Below are positions 19,578 through 29,169 of a stretch of 35,991 bases of DNA, piece after piece. The stretch is taken from positions 1-35,991 of the forward strand of contig JAFLJO010000172.1 in assembly GCA_022712975.1 (NCBI GenBank). Direction: 5' to 3'. Origin of the DNA: Desulfocapsa sp. GTDB lineage: Bacteria; Desulfobacterota; Desulfobulbia; Desulfobulbales; Desulfocapsaceae. The stretch's first letter is position 1, and each line of letters begins with the position of its first letter. The notes under the pieces were generated by a model. That model was not told the origin of the DNA, did not search any database, and worked only from the letters and a program-made list of their open reading frames with translations. The position numbers and the translations under genes are program-made.

Positions 19578-19744
19578 AATGCAAAACAGAGCCTTCGCTC
19601 AACTCCCAGACTTCTAAAAAAAAAAATGTCATCAACCTGCTCCACACCCGCTGTGTCCATCCCGATAGCGAAGTCCGTAACCGCATCAAACTTTTTGCTG
19701 TCTGTAGCCCCGACATTCTGGAATCAAAATAGAAAGAGATGTAA

Positions 19745-20764
19745 ATGACAAACCAGCTATCAACAAGGGATGAACTCACCGAATTTCTCCTTTACACTAC
19801 TCCAAACGGCAGTGTTAAGGTTGAGATATTCTTTCATGATGAAAATATCTGGCTCACCCAGAAACGCATGGCAGAGCTGTTTGGGGTTAATGTCCCTGCT
19901 ATAAGTAAACATCTGAAAAATATATTTACCAGCGGTGAACTTGCCGAACATTCAGTTGTTTCCATTTTGGAAACAACTGCCAAAGATGGTAAACAGTACA
20001 AAACAAAATATTACAATCTCGATACCATCATCTCAGTGGGATACCGAGTCAACTCCAGTCAAGCCACCAGGTTCAGAATTTGGGCCACCGAACGGTTGAA
20101 GGAATACATGCTCAAGGGTTTTATCCTTGATGACGAACGACTGAAAAACGGCCGCTACTTCGGCAAAGATTATTTCCGGGAACTCCTGGAGCGGATCCGC
20201 TCAATTCGAGCCAGCGAGCGACGCATTTATCAGCAAATTACCGATATATTTTCCGAATGTTCCATTGATTACGATCCCAATGCTAAAATAACCAGAGACT
20301 TTTACGCCTCCATCCAGAACAAATTCCACTTTGGTATTACCGGACAGACAGCTGCTGAAATAATCCACAGCAGTGCCGATGCAGAAAATGAATTTATGGG
20401 ATTGACCACTTGGAAAAACGCACCTGATGGAAGAATCCTCAAATCAGATGCAAAAATAGCCAAAAACTATCTAAAAGAAGACGAGATCAAACGGCTGGAA
20501 CGAACCATATCCGGTTTTTTCGACTACATCGAAAATATTATCGAGAACAGGATCTCATTCACCATGGAGGCCTTTGCTGAAAGCGTCAATAAATTTCTTA
20601 GTTTCAACGAATACGAGATGCTATCCGGCAAAGGCAATGTATCCCACAAACAGGCCATGGATAAAGTCGCCCTTGAATATGACAAATTCAATAAAACCCA
20701 AAATATAGAATCTGATTTTGACCGTGCGTTAAAGAAACTTGCAGACCAGAGAAAAGCAGGATGA
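19745..20764 (+). CDS. rhuM: RhuM family protein
   Basis: 339-aa protein of the RhuM (virulence/cell filamentation-like) family. The conserved N-terminus is complete: KVEIFFHDENIWLTQKRMAELFGV, ISKHLKNIF, then YNLDTIISVGYRVNSSQATRFRIWATERLKEYMLKGF. The N-terminal part resembles a DNA-binding helix-turn-helix. The C-terminal half is helical. The biochemical role is unknown; such genes sit in pathogenicity islands, beside type I restriction loci and on mobile elements. Flanked by about 170 bp of non-coding sequence left and a short ATPase-like remnant right, it looks like an inserted cargo gene between gpsA and rdgB. Confidence 0.9.
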   Translation: MTNQLSTRDELTEFLLYTTPNGSVKVEIFFHDENIWLTQKRMAELFGVNVPAISKHLKNIFTSGELAEHSVVSILETTAKDGKQYKTKYYNLDTIISVGYRVNSSQATRFRIWATERLKEYMLKGFILDDERLKNGRYFGKDYFRELLERIRSIRASERRIYQQITDIFSECSIDYDPNAKITRDFYASIQNKFHFGITGQTAAEIIHSSADAENEFMGLTTWKNAPDGRILKSDAKIAKNYLKEDEIKRLERTISGFFDYIENIIENRISFTMEAFAESVNKFLSFNEYEMLSGKGNVSHKQAMDKVALEYDKFNKTQNIESDFDRALKKLADQRKAG

Positions 20765-20844
20765 AAAAAATATCTAGGATTAGAATTAAAAATTTCGGCT
20801 CATGGGGCGATACCTGCGAAGATCCGCAAGATGTTCTAATATAA
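20761..20844 (+). pseudogene. 27-codon remnant resembling the start of an ATPase gene
   Basis: An ATG overlaps the rhuM stop (ATGA). The frame reads KKISRIRIKNFGSWGD, then ends after 27 codons. A basic start followed by I-x-I-x-NF is typical of the N-terminus of AAA/SMC-like ATPases just before Walker A, and the ATGA overlap suggests a once-longer partner gene of rhuM. It could also be chance; no further homology is visible after the stop. Confidence 0.35.
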
Positions 20845-20896
20845 TCAACATGTTGACGATACTATCCATACAGTTGACCCCACGGGCTGAAGGTTT

Positions 20897-21571
20897 TTAT
20901 TTTGTTGACCAGTCGTTTCTCTCAAATTCACTGTGATCCGGTTTGGGTGGCTTTTCTTCTGCTAGACGCTGATTCAGCCAGATTATAACTTTATCAAATT
21001 CATCACGGAGTTGAGCAAGTGCTTTTCCCCGGTGGCTGACTTTGTTCTTTTCTTCCATATCACATTCTGCAAAGCTTTTACCAAAGGGTTCATAGTAAAA
21101 AAGAGGATCATAGCCAAACCCTGAATCACCCTGCTTTTCTGTTAAAATTGTCCCTTTACAACTTCCTTCATAGGTAAGAGCAGGACCTGCCGGAACAGCA
21201 ATGGACAGCACACATTGAAAAGCAGCTTTCCGGTTTTCCTGTCCTTCCATTTCCTTTAGCAGCTTTTTACAATTTTCCGCATCTGTTGCAGATTCGCCGG
21301 CATATCTGGCGGAATATACCCCAGGTGCGCCTCCTAAAGCTTCGACTTCCAATCCGGAGTCATCAGCAATGGTTGGTAAACCGAGGATTTTTGCAGTGTG
21401 CAGTGCTTTTTTATATGCATTGTCATCAAATGTTTCACCATCTTCAATGCATTCCGGAATAGTACCAAAATCGCTAACGGATTTAATTTCCACAGGGAAA
21501 TCTTTCACCATTTCCCGAAATTCTTTGATTTTGTTTTTGTTGGTTGTTGCCAATACAATAAGGTCGACCAT
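20897..21571 (-). CDS. rdgB: XTP/dITP pyrophosphatase (non-canonical purine NTP hydrolase)
   Basis: House-cleaning enzyme that hydrolyses ITP, dITP and XTP. Motifs are the N-terminal LATTNKNKIKEF, IADDSGLEVEALGGAPGVYSARYAG, GDSGFGYDPLFYY and KNKVSHRGKAL, all family-typical. The ATG at 21571 (224 aa) is chosen over upstream starts because GAGGA lies 7 nt before it. There is a short charged C-terminal extension. It follows queH after about 112 bp on the same strand. Confidence 0.94.
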   Translation of the reverse strand: MVDLIVLATTNKNKIKEFREMVKDFPVEIKSVSDFGTIPECIEDGETFDDNAYKKALHTAKILGLPTIADDSGLEVEALGGAPGVYSARYAGESATDAENCKKLLKEMEGQENRKAAFQCVLSIAVPAGPALTYEGSCKGTILTEKQGDSGFGYDPLFYYEPFGKSFAECDMEEKNKVSHRGKALAQLRDEFDKVIIWLNQRLAEEKPPKPDHSEFERNDWSTK

Positions 21572-21683
21572 GAGATTTCCTCTATAAAAAAATAATAATA
21601 AAACTAACACCGGTGATGAACGGCAAGCTGGTACTCTTTTTAGTACCCCCTTGGTGGGTGTAAGACACTAATAAAGTAAGTAA

Positions 21684-22271
21684 TTATGCATCTGCTGAAG
21701 CTACTTTTTCCCGCTTTCGTTCGTTGCGTAATTTTTTTTGCAATTTTTTATCGTAGCGCTCCTGCTCACTATAGATGCATCCACAATAAGGTTGTCTGTA
21801 TAAATCCATTTCAATTGCTTTGTCTATTCCTTCCTGCCACCCTTCCCGAAAATCTTCATAATAGAATTCAACACCATATTTATCAGCCATTTGTTTACCT
21901 GTTTTAGTGATGGCTTCATGGTTTTGGTATTTCGAGTACAGGAGGGTTGATGAAAACGCATCAGCACCCGATTTAATCGCCTGTTGGGCAGTTTTTTCAA
22001 GCCGCATATCATAACAGATCATGCAGCGCTGTTTTTCATGGAAAACCACTTTACGGAGATATTCCGTCAAACCGTATTCCGACTCTATTTCAAGTGGAAA
22101 ATTCTGAACTGCTGCAAACTTACCGAGTGTTGCCAGTCGTTTTTGAAATTCACGGTATGGATGGATATTTGGGTTGTAAAAATACCCTGATACATCGATA
22201 TTCTGTTTGCGCAACTTTCCCAGGGTATATGTGGAACATGGAGCACAGCAGACATGGAGAAGGAGTTTCAC
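21684..22271 (-). CDS. queH: Epoxyqueuosine reductase QueH
   Basis: Last step of queuosine synthesis, reducing epoxyqueuosine in tRNA. QueH replaces QueG in many bacteria. The metal-site cysteines are all present: LHVCCAPC (8, 9, 12), RCMICYDMR (83, 86) and QPYCGC (163, 165). [17 protein letters not shown] and [16 protein letters not shown] segments also fit. 195 aa. The ATG overlaps the stop of the upstream activator gene (ATGA), so the two are translationally coupled. The basic C-terminus ([15 protein letters not shown]) may bind tRNA. Confidence 0.92.
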   Translation of the reverse strand: MKLLLHVCCAPCSTYTLGKLRKQNIDVSGYFYNPNIHPYREFQKRLATLGKFAAVQNFPLEIESEYGLTEYLRKVVFHEKQRCMICYDMRLEKTAQQAIKSGADAFSSTLLYSKYQNHEAITKTGKQMADKYGVEFYYEDFREGWQEGIDKAIEMDLYRQPYCGCIYSEQERYDKKLQKKLRNERKREKVASADA

Positions 22272-23833
22272 TGAGAGCTTATTTTAAATTTTTTAGGATC
22301 AATATTATATTGATGAATTTTGTAGTTTATGATCCTGAGACTGGTATCAAGATACTTTGCCGTTCGGGTCTGGTTTCCTTTATTCTTTTTTAATCCTTCA
22401 ATAATAAGATCTTTTTCAAAATTTTCCACAGATGCAGACAATGATAATGGATTGTCACTGGAGTTGATTGAACCTGATGTCTGTAATGTTGGTGGCAGGT
22501 GTATACCCTTAATGGTGTCACTATCACAAATTAAAACTGCCCGTTCCATGCAGTTCTGCAATTCTCTCACATTTCCCGGCCAGTGATACTGTATGAGCAT
22601 ATCGATGGCGGGTGTTGAAATGCGCTTGATTGAGCAATTATTTTCAGCCGAATATTTTGCAAGAAAAAATTCGGCAAGAAGGAGTATATCAGTTCTGCGA
22701 TCCCGAAGTGGTGGCATATACACCGGAAACACATTGAGCCTGTAATAAAGATCTTCCCTGAAGCTTTTGTCTTGTACTGCGCTTTCAAGATCACGATTTG
22801 TTGCCGCTACCAAACGAACATCACAGCTGATTGATTTTCCGGATCCCAAGCGTTGGAAAGTGCGTTCCTGTACAACATTTAACAGTTTTACCTGCACAGC
22901 ATGACTGATTTCACCTATCTCATCCAGAAACAGGGTTCCCCCTTCAGCTTGTTCAAAGCGACCAATCTTACGTTCAGTTGCTCCGGTGAACGCTCCTTTT
23001 TCGTGACCAAAAAGTTCACTTTCCAGAAGGGTTTCAGGTAGTGCTGAACAGTTGACAACAATTAAAGGTTTTTCAGCTCTTTTGCTGTTGTAATGTAGTG
23101 CTTTCGCAACCAGAGTTTTCCCTGTTCCGGACTCACCCCGTAGAAGTACCGTGGCGTTTGAATCCACCACCCTGTGTACCATTTCATACACTTCCTGCAT
23201 CCTGCTGGAGTTTCCCTGGATATTGTTTATTTTATTTTTCCCGGAGAGCTCTCTTCTTAGTTTGAGATTTTCAACTCGTAGACCTTCCTGTTCCTGGTTG
23301 ACTGTTTGGATTCTTTGTGTTGTCTGGGCGATGAGGCTGCTCAGGATGGTGAGAAATCGCAGATCTGCATCCGCCTGATTTGATATTCCATCATTGTATA
23401 TCCTGTCAACCGATAGAGCACCGATCACCTGTTTTCCCTCTCGAATAGGTACACACAAAAACGAACGTGCCTGGTTTGAAAAATCACCCCTGGCTCGTGT
23501 TTTATTTAAAAACATCGGTTCGTCTGCAATATGGGGCACAATGATTGGTTCACCTGATGCTACAACTCTACCGGTAATCCCCTCCCCTATCTGATATTTC
23601 CCCCGTTTTCGACCTTCTGCGTTGATTCCATGGGCAATTTCAATTTCAAGGTTTCCCGTAGTCGGGTTTATAATTGTAACTGTTCCATTTTCCATTGCTT
23701 TCATGGAATCAATGGACGCCATTGCAGCACCAAGACATTCCTTAAGATCAGTGGAAGAGGCAAGGCTTTTGGTTATTTCATAGAGACAGCTCAGGTCTTC
23801 AATTTGTATGTTTATATCGGCTTGTTTCTTCAT
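22268..23833 (-). CDS. NifA-like sigma54-dependent transcriptional activator
   Basis: GAF domain (about 20–170) – AAA+ domain (about 205–435) – Fis-type helix-turn-helix, 521 aa. Walker A GESGTGKT (233–240), the sigma54-contact loop GAFTGA (280–285), Walker B TLFLDE (300–305), and the arginine-finger segment [14 protein letters not shown] are intact. The C-terminus [20 protein letters not shown] is the DNA-binding helix pair. The build is that of NifA, including the GAF sensor, but no cysteine pair of the oxygen-sensitive NifA linker is visible and no nif genes are in the window, so the targets are unknown. Overlaps queH by 4 bp. Confidence 0.9.
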   Translation of the reverse strand: MKKQADINIQIEDLSCLYEITKSLASSTDLKECLGAAMASIDSMKAMENGTVTIINPTTGNLEIEIAHGINAEGRKRGKYQIGEGITGRVVASGEPIIVPHIADEPMFLNKTRARGDFSNQARSFLCVPIREGKQVIGALSVDRIYNDGISNQADADLRFLTILSSLIAQTTQRIQTVNQEQEGLRVENLKLRRELSGKNKINNIQGNSSRMQEVYEMVHRVVDSNATVLLRGESGTGKTLVAKALHYNSKRAEKPLIVVNCSALPETLLESELFGHEKGAFTGATERKIGRFEQAEGGTLFLDEIGEISHAVQVKLLNVVQERTFQRLGSGKSISCDVRLVAATNRDLESAVQDKSFREDLYYRLNVFPVYMPPLRDRRTDILLLAEFFLAKYSAENNCSIKRISTPAIDMLIQYHWPGNVRELQNCMERAVLICDSDTIKGIHLPPTLQTSGSINSSDNPLSLSASVENFEKDLIIEGLKKNKGNQTRTAKYLDTSLRIINYKIHQYNIDPKKFKISSQ

Positions 23834-24016
23834 TTCCAGTGTTTGTTTTTAAAAGTTGATATATTTTGACACTTTTTTATCACCTCACCTTTTACAACTT
23901 TTGAACAAATATGTCATATGTAAATCATTTAATGTTTATTTTATCGTTATATTGTACCTGGTTTTAATTAGTTAAATTGTTCATAACAACTTCTTTACAG
24001 AAGGCTTCGCAAGATA

Positions 24017-24045
24017 TTGACACTTTCCTGTTCAAATGGTAAAAG
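24017..24045 (+). promoter_or_regulatory. Promoter of the tRNA-Ser pair
   Basis: TTGACA at 24017–24022, 17-nt spacer, TAAAAG at 24040–24045, ending 10 nt before the first tRNA. Confidence 0.65.
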
Positions 24046-24055
24046 ACTCACATCT

Positions 24056-24141
24056 GGAGGAATGGCCGAGTGGTTTAAGGCGGCGGTCTTGAAAACCGTT
24101 GTACGAAAGTACCGTGGGTTCGAATCCTACTTCCTCCGCCA
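24056..24141 (+). tRNA. tRNA-Ser (anticodon UGA)
   Basis: Acceptor GGAGGAA (24056–24062) pairs with TTCCTCC (24131–24137), discriminator G, and CCA is encoded at 24139–24141. The anticodon loop CTTGAAA gives UGA. There is a long variable arm, as expected for serine, and GGTTCGAATCC as the T arm. Confidence 0.97.
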
Positions 24142-24146
24142 GATTT

Positions 24147-24238
24147 GGAGAGGTGACCGAGAGGCCGATGGTGCTCGCCTGCTAAGCGAGTGTGGGGGTT
24201 AGACTCCACCGAGGGTTCGAATCCCTCCTTCTCCGCCA
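24147..24238 (+). tRNA. tRNA-Ser (anticodon GCU)
   Basis: Acceptor GGAGAGG pairs with CTTCTCC (one G-U), discriminator G, encoded CCA at 24236–24238. Loop CTGCTAA gives anticodon GCU. It has a long variable arm and GGGTTCGAATCCC as the T arm. It starts 5 nt after the first tRNA, so both come from one transcript. Confidence 0.97.
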
Positions 24239-24243
24239 TATAC

Positions 24244-24284
24244 AAAAGCCTGATTTGCATCAATTGCAAATCGGGCTTTTTTTT
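24244..24284 (+). terminator. Intrinsic terminator after the tRNA pair
   Basis: AAAAGCC-T-GATTTGCA pairs with TGCAAATC-G-GGCTTTT around a 5-nt loop, followed by eight T. Confidence 0.92.
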
Positions 24285-24308
24285 ATTTGCGCGTATAAAC
24301 TGGGACAG

Positions 24309-24364
24309 CCAGAAATCAGAAGCCAGAAGCCAGAAGCCAAAAACCAGAAACCAGAAATCAGAAG
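24309..24364. repeat. Tandem 7-bp repeat array (CCAGAAG type), eight units
   Basis: Eight consecutive 7-mers (CCAGAAA, TCAGAAG, CCAGAAG, CCAGAAG, CCAAAAA, CCAGAAA, CCAGAAA, TCAGAAG). A second array in the opposite orientation lies at 24476–24510, inside the end of jetD. Arrays of this kind are scattered in many environmental bacteria and give spurious SQKPE-like peptides; their role is unknown. Confidence 0.85.
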
Positions 24365-24469
24365 CTGTAGGCTATAAAGGTTCTTTGTGGTTTCCTAATT
24401 CTTTCTCTGATTTAATTTTATAGAACTTAAAAAACAGGCAACTAATCAGAACAATTTAGTGCGTAGCAC

Positions 24470-25714
24470 CTAACTAATCTGGCTTCTGTCCTCTGGCTTC
24501 TGGCTTCTGGATACCTGCCAGCTTTCCTGTTCCAGCCACCCATTATCCAGAGTAAACAACAACTCATCAGGAAAAGGAAAATCCGGCTGATTTTCCACAA
24601 TATTCAGTATGTCATTCTTTTGCTGTTGACTAAGTGGCAATAACATCTTTTTGTGCCGTTGCAGGGTAGATACTTCACATCGGTAGAGGTTCAGAGGGTG
24701 CAGTTTATGCATAATTGCAGCAATACGTAAACCCGCCGGATCACTGTCTCCCCAATGGTGGCAACTCGCAGCAAGAGGTGAGAGTAATTGATACAATCTC
24801 TGCACTGCACTGGATGGAAAGCCGCTGGTGAAAAGCAGACAGCTGTTTTTCTTTTGGTGTATCAGGCTGCTGAACGGAGCCTCGTTTTCACAGCTGATTA
24901 GATCCGGTGTGCAGGAATCCTGCTCTTGCAGGTATATTCTGTCGATATCCTGAATGTTTGACCACCCTAAGGTCGCTGTTTCGCCTTGCCGGTACAGCTG
25001 ATATATCCAATCAAATGTTTTGCCATTTTTTTCGTAAAGGATCGGGCCGTACAGAACAGCATTCACGGTTAAGCGGTCATGGAGGATATGATGGCTCGCC
25101 AGTAAATCATCTGCATCCAGTAGTTCAGGTTGCGGTTCCACAAGCCTTAACCATCTGATAAGCAGTGTCCGTAATTCTCCTTGACGTAATGATTTTGAGT
25201 CTTTAAAAAAACGTGCGCCAAGATCGGAAACTGTTATGACTTCACTGTTATGGAGCAGAAAAGAGATGATCTCAGCCATTGCAAAGCATTTTTCCTTTCC
25301 TTTCTTTTCACTGTTTCCTGACAATATGCTGCGAATTGAGCTGTCATCTTCCTGCAAAAGTGAAAAGAGTGAATGCAGTTCAGGGTAGGCCAGCACAAGG
25401 CTTGCATAAATTCCCTGTGTGGCTTTTCTGTTTGCTTCACCGTTGTTTTTCGGCTGTGCCTGTAGAGGATAGCCAAGAGTATCTCCTATCTTTTTCAGCC
25501 ACTGTGATTCGGAACTGTTTTGCAAAAGATCCTTGAAGATCAGACGAACTTCTTCTTTGTTGTTCACCTTTAAGGGAGCCAGACCAAAGAAATTAGCAAG
25601 GACTGTCATCTGCTCTCTGTCAAGGTGTTCCCCAAGCTTCATGGTGCCGCGTAAACACGTTTTTAATGCGTAGCGGCGTGCAATTTTGGAAAGTACTTCT
25701 TCCAGAAAATCCAT
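24470..25714 (-). CDS. jetD: Wadjet nuclease subunit JetD (toprim)
   Basis: 414-aa nuclease of the Wadjet anti-plasmid system, which cuts DNA after the SMC complex has extruded a closed circle. An N-terminal helical region (about 1–250) is followed by a toprim-like domain: Glu276 in SCENEAPFSSL and the Asp pair 323/325 in HHWGDSDPAGLRI, which fit the metal-binding residues of JetD proteins. It starts on the last base of the jetC stop (TAATG). The final 11 or so residues (RSQKPEDRSQI) are encoded by inverted 7-bp repeats and look acquired, so the native C-terminus has probably been replaced or lengthened. Last gene of the operon. Confidence 0.88.
   Translation of the reverse strand: MDFLEEVLSKIARRYALKTCLRGTMKLGEHLDREQMTVLANFFGLAPLKVNNKEEVRLIFKDLLQNSSESQWLKKIGDTLGYPLQAQPKNNGEANRKATQGIYASLVLAYPELHSLFSLLQEDDSSIRSILSGNSEKKGKEKCFAMAEIISFLLHNSEVITVSDLGARFFKDSKSLRQGELRTLLIRWLRLVEPQPELLDADDLLASHHILHDRLTVNAVLYGPILYEKNGKTFDWIYQLYRQGETATLGWSNIQDIDRIYLQEQDSCTPDLISCENEAPFSSLIHQKKNSCLLFTSGFPSSAVQRLYQLLSPLAASCHHWGDSDPAGLRIAAIMHKLHPLNLYRCEVSTLQRHKKMLLPLSQQQKNDILNIVENQPDFPFPDELLFTLDNGWLEQESWQVSRSQKPEDRSQIS
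24476..24510. repeat. 7-bp repeat array inside the jetD 3' end, five units
   Basis: On the minus strand: CCAGAAG, CCAGAAG, CCAGAGG, ACAGAAG, CCAGATT. Inverted relative to the array at 24309–24364, about 110 bp away; the two could pair into a long hairpin beyond the jetD stop. Confidence 0.85.
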
Positions 25715-28700
25715 TAGAGTTCCTCGTCAAAAGCCACGGGGGTTTCCGCTGAGCTCTGTTTAAAAAGATCCATCTGCTGTTGAGCTGGATTCTGCCAGTG
25801 GAAAGGATAGAGATGCACATTAAAGTCGCTGTCTTTTTTTACAAGAAGAGTGGTGGAATGACCCACTTCCTGCCGTACTCCATCCTGATCTGGTGAAGCG
25901 ATAAAGAGTTGTAGATCAAGATCGGTGGCAAAGCCGAGCAGCTGATCTCTGCGACCAGCATCAATCCCGTAAAAGGCTTCATCAAAAAGAAGGGCATGGA
26001 GACGAATTTTTTTGCGTTGAAACAGAAAGTGGGCAATGGTGAGAATCAGCAGGTAATTAGGTACAGCCTGTTCTCCGCCGGAGCCGATGCTTTTTGTCCT
26101 CCTGTCCATCACCACGCCTTTTTCACCAATGGTGGAAACTTCCAGCTCATATTTGTACCAGTTACGATAGTCCAGCTCTTCCGGGATAGAACCCGCTTCG
26201 GTGGAAATGATTGCTTCCCGATTATCTGAAAAAAAGGTTTCCAGTTCTTTTTCAGCAAGAGGATCAAAGGAACTGATCTGTTTAATGATGGTAATCAGTC
26301 GTTTATATTGATTCAGCGGGCGCAGACGAAAACGGTAGCGCTGGCCGCCAAAGGAACGTTGACCGAGGCGTGTATTAATACGTCGAATCATTTGATCCAG
26401 TTCACCAACATGCTCCCGCAGATAGTCGAGTAAATCGGTCATGATGATCTGTTTAAACAGTTTCCTGGTACGATCATTAATGACGTCTTTCTGCTCAGTT
26501 AAGGCGTCTGATTGCTGCTGAATAATACTTGGCAGATCCTGCTGGCGAAAGTCTCTCAATTCATTTGTATCCGATTCATAGTGGAAACGAAAACCACCGC
26601 CGAATTCCGGATCATTCACCTTGTCCCTCAACTGGTTTTCACCGGTACGAGCTACAACATCGCTGTTGTTTCGTTCTTTTTCTATGGCTTCACTGGTTTT
26701 GAACTGCTGTCCCTTTTTACTCCTCAACACATAGTGGGCAATATCTGCAACATCAGGCAGGATTGCGCGTAGTTTTCGTTCTGTTTCTTCTTTTTGTTGT
26801 TGTGACTGAGATAAGGTAATGGCAAGTTGTGCTGTTTTTTCCTGTAACTGAGCAAGTTCCCGTTCGTCACCACCAATTTTTTGATTCAGCTCCCGTATCT
26901 GTGTCTGATTGGCAGCCTTCTTGTTTCTCAAGGTGTTCATGCGCCTTTCCAGGTTTGCAAGCCCTTCCCCGGCAATACGTTCATTTAGTTCTTTTTGGCG
27001 TAGAATCAGACTCTCCAGCGTACGTTTATGTGAATCTGTCTTCTCCTGTTGTGCCTGTAACCGTTCCTGCTGATATTCCTGCTGCTGAGTCAGCTCCTTC
27101 ACTTTACTGGAAATTCCCCGGAGTTCCCGTATCTGTTCCTGAAGAAATACTTTGAAGTTGTTAAGGTCTTCCTGCTGCCCCATTGTACGTTTTATACTTC
27201 GGGAGAGTTCCCGTTTATCATGGTTGAGGCTTTTCAACTCATTTTTGATACTGCGGATATCAGCGGCAAGTGCTCTTTTTCTACCCTCTCCCCCGATGAG
27301 TCTGGGGGGACGTCCAAATAGAGCACGTTCATGACTGCGAAAAGCAAGAAACGCTTCACCATCAACCAGTGTAACCTGAGGTTGCAGACCGTCACTTTCC
27401 ATTTCCGTAGCCAGGCAGCGCAGACATTCGGGATCGGAATCCTGAAAATCAAAAACGGGGCGCATCCAGTCTGGTATAGTCTCCGTTGTGTGTTTTTCGC
27501 AGCTAATACGCTGACCGGGGTGGTGAGCTCCAATTTTTCTGGCCTGCTCATATTCGTTCTCCCGAAAAAAGAGTGTGGCAAGGATCTCTTCACCTATGCA
27601 TTCTTCAATATATTCCTGCACTTTCAGTTTCACCGTTGGCAGCCATTCCAGACCAAGATACAGAGGACGCGGGCTGAGCATGTTTTGCTGCATAGTGCGC
27701 AGACATTCCTGATAGTGAGGCAGATCAGGATATATCTCACTCTGTTTTTCACGTTCTTCAAGATTCTGTTCCTGCAGTGCAATACTCTCAAGCAGGTTTT
27801 GCTCTCTGTCCACCAGACGTGTAAGATCCTGGTGGCAGGATTCCAGATGCCTGTCACTTTGTTTGATACATTCTTGAATATCAACAGATGAAAAAAGAGC
27901 ATAATCCTTATTGCGACTGACCAGATCCAGTTCATTTTGCAGCGTAGTGATTGAAAAGGGGAGCTTGATCGCCTGTTTGACAAGGGCTGGAATAAAAGAA
28001 GTAAGTTTTTTAAGGAAGAGTTTTTGCTGCTCTATGCACTGTTTATCACCGTGCTGCCATTTGCTGTGTTCGCTGTTCAGTTTTTCTTTTCCCTGATTAA
28101 AAGCTGCTTTTTCCGTGGTAATATCAAGCTGGATTCGCTTCTCCTGAATAACCAGACCGCTGGTATCTTTTGCTTTCAGCGTATCCAGACGTTCTTCAAA
28201 ATCCCGGTCAAGCCGTTCAAGAGAGACACGTTCTGATTTGTTCTGAAGAAGCTGTTCTTTGCCCGTCTGTATCCTATGTTGAATTGATTCCTGTTCCCCG
28301 GTAATTTTATTGATACGAAAACGACAAAGGAGCCAGTCGTAGCGTTGCATTGCCTGGCGTTGTTCAGATATGGTACCTACAATAGCTTGAAGTTGATGCA
28401 GCCAGAAGAGTTTACGGTCCAGATCATCGAGAATGGATTGTGATTCGTCAAGGGTTCGCAGTGCTTCAATTATCTGCACAAATATGGCTGTTCTTGGTTC
28501 TGGCAATAAGCGTTTAAAAAGAGCATGATAATCAGCGGCTCCCGCTGAAATCTCACGATATGCTTTTCCCATGGCCAGAAAACGGCAAATATCCTGATAA
28601 CTGTCCTCACCGCCAAAGAGTCTGTTGGCAATATCCTGTCTGTAGTTTTTCCTGCTGCTGATAAAACCACTGCCACTTCCAAGTGTTTCTTTAAATTCCA

Positions 28701-29169
28701 GGCGGGAGGCAGGGCGAAGGCGGCCATTTTCCCGGGTCAGAAACGGGACATCGCTTAGTGGACATTCACGAATAATGCCCCAGAAACGAATTTTCTCATC
28801 CATGGCGGTGGCCGACATGCCCATCCCAATGGTGAGAGGTTTTCCATTTCTTCCTGTTATTTCAAGGGCTACATAAGAGATTGCCCCTTTTGTATTTATC
28901 ACTCCGGTATCAAGGTTATAGCGAAGAATTATTCCCTGCACCCGTCGTCCGTCACGTTTGGCACCACTTATCCTGGCTGCGGAATTCCATTCCATGGATT
29001 GCCCGGCTGTCAGCACATAATGCACGGCATCGAGGATGGTGGTTTTTCCGCAGCCATTATCACCGAGCAGAAAGAGGTGCCCGCCGCCTTCAATGTGTAT
29101 GGTTTCATCCGTGAAGTTATGAAAATTGATCATGCGGATGGAGCGGATGAAATAGGCTGTTTGCTGCAT
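25714..29169 (-). CDS. jetC: Wadjet SMC-like ATPase JetC
   Basis: 1151-aa SMC/MukB-like motor that extrudes DNA loops. Walker A GDNGCGKTT is at 36–44, just after the typical IRMINFHNF start. Long coiled-coil arms span about 270–480 and 660–880. The signature SGGEQ lies near 1030–1034 and Walker B HALLFDEAFYGID has Asp1063–Glu1064. Both ATP-binding halves are therefore intact. It begins directly after the jetB stop and touches jetD. The C-terminal tail after about 1125 is polar and contains QMDLF, a match to the pentapeptide by which proteins dock on the beta clamp. Contact with the clamp is not known for Wadjet and is offered only as a hypothesis. Confidence 0.93.
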   Translation of the reverse strand: MQQTAYFIRSIRMINFHNFTDETIHIEGGGHLFLLGDNGCGKTTILDAVHYVLTAGQSMEWNSAARISGAKRDGRRVQGIILRYNLDTGVINTKGAISYVALEITGRNGKPLTIGMGMSATAMDEKIRFWGIIRECPLSDVPFLTRENGRLRPASRLEFKETLGSGSGFISSRKNYRQDIANRLFGGEDSYQDICRFLAMGKAYREISAGAADYHALFKRLLPEPRTAIFVQIIEALRTLDESQSILDDLDRKLFWLHQLQAIVGTISEQRQAMQRYDWLLCRFRINKITGEQESIQHRIQTGKEQLLQNKSERVSLERLDRDFEERLDTLKAKDTSGLVIQEKRIQLDITTEKAAFNQGKEKLNSEHSKWQHGDKQCIEQQKLFLKKLTSFIPALVKQAIKLPFSITTLQNELDLVSRNKDYALFSSVDIQECIKQSDRHLESCHQDLTRLVDREQNLLESIALQEQNLEEREKQSEIYPDLPHYQECLRTMQQNMLSPRPLYLGLEWLPTVKLKVQEYIEECIGEEILATLFFRENEYEQARKIGAHHPGQRISCEKHTTETIPDWMRPVFDFQDSDPECLRCLATEMESDGLQPQVTLVDGEAFLAFRSHERALFGRPPRLIGGEGRKRALAADIRSIKNELKSLNHDKRELSRSIKRTMGQQEDLNNFKVFLQEQIRELRGISSKVKELTQQQEYQQERLQAQQEKTDSHKRTLESLILRQKELNERIAGEGLANLERRMNTLRNKKAANQTQIRELNQKIGGDERELAQLQEKTAQLAITLSQSQQQKEETERKLRAILPDVADIAHYVLRSKKGQQFKTSEAIEKERNNSDVVARTGENQLRDKVNDPEFGGGFRFHYESDTNELRDFRQQDLPSIIQQQSDALTEQKDVINDRTRKLFKQIIMTDLLDYLREHVGELDQMIRRINTRLGQRSFGGQRYRFRLRPLNQYKRLITIIKQISSFDPLAEKELETFFSDNREAIISTEAGSIPEELDYRNWYKYELEVSTIGEKGVVMDRRTKSIGSGGEQAVPNYLLILTIAHFLFQRKKIRLHALLFDEAFYGIDAGRRDQLLGFATDLDLQLFIASPDQDGVRQEVGHSTTLLVKKDSDFNVHLYPFHWQNPAQQQMDLFKQSSAETPVAFDEEL

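Noticed and set aside
24309..24510. CRISPR array
   Set aside because: Repeats are contiguous 7-mers with no spacers and no cas genes are nearby.
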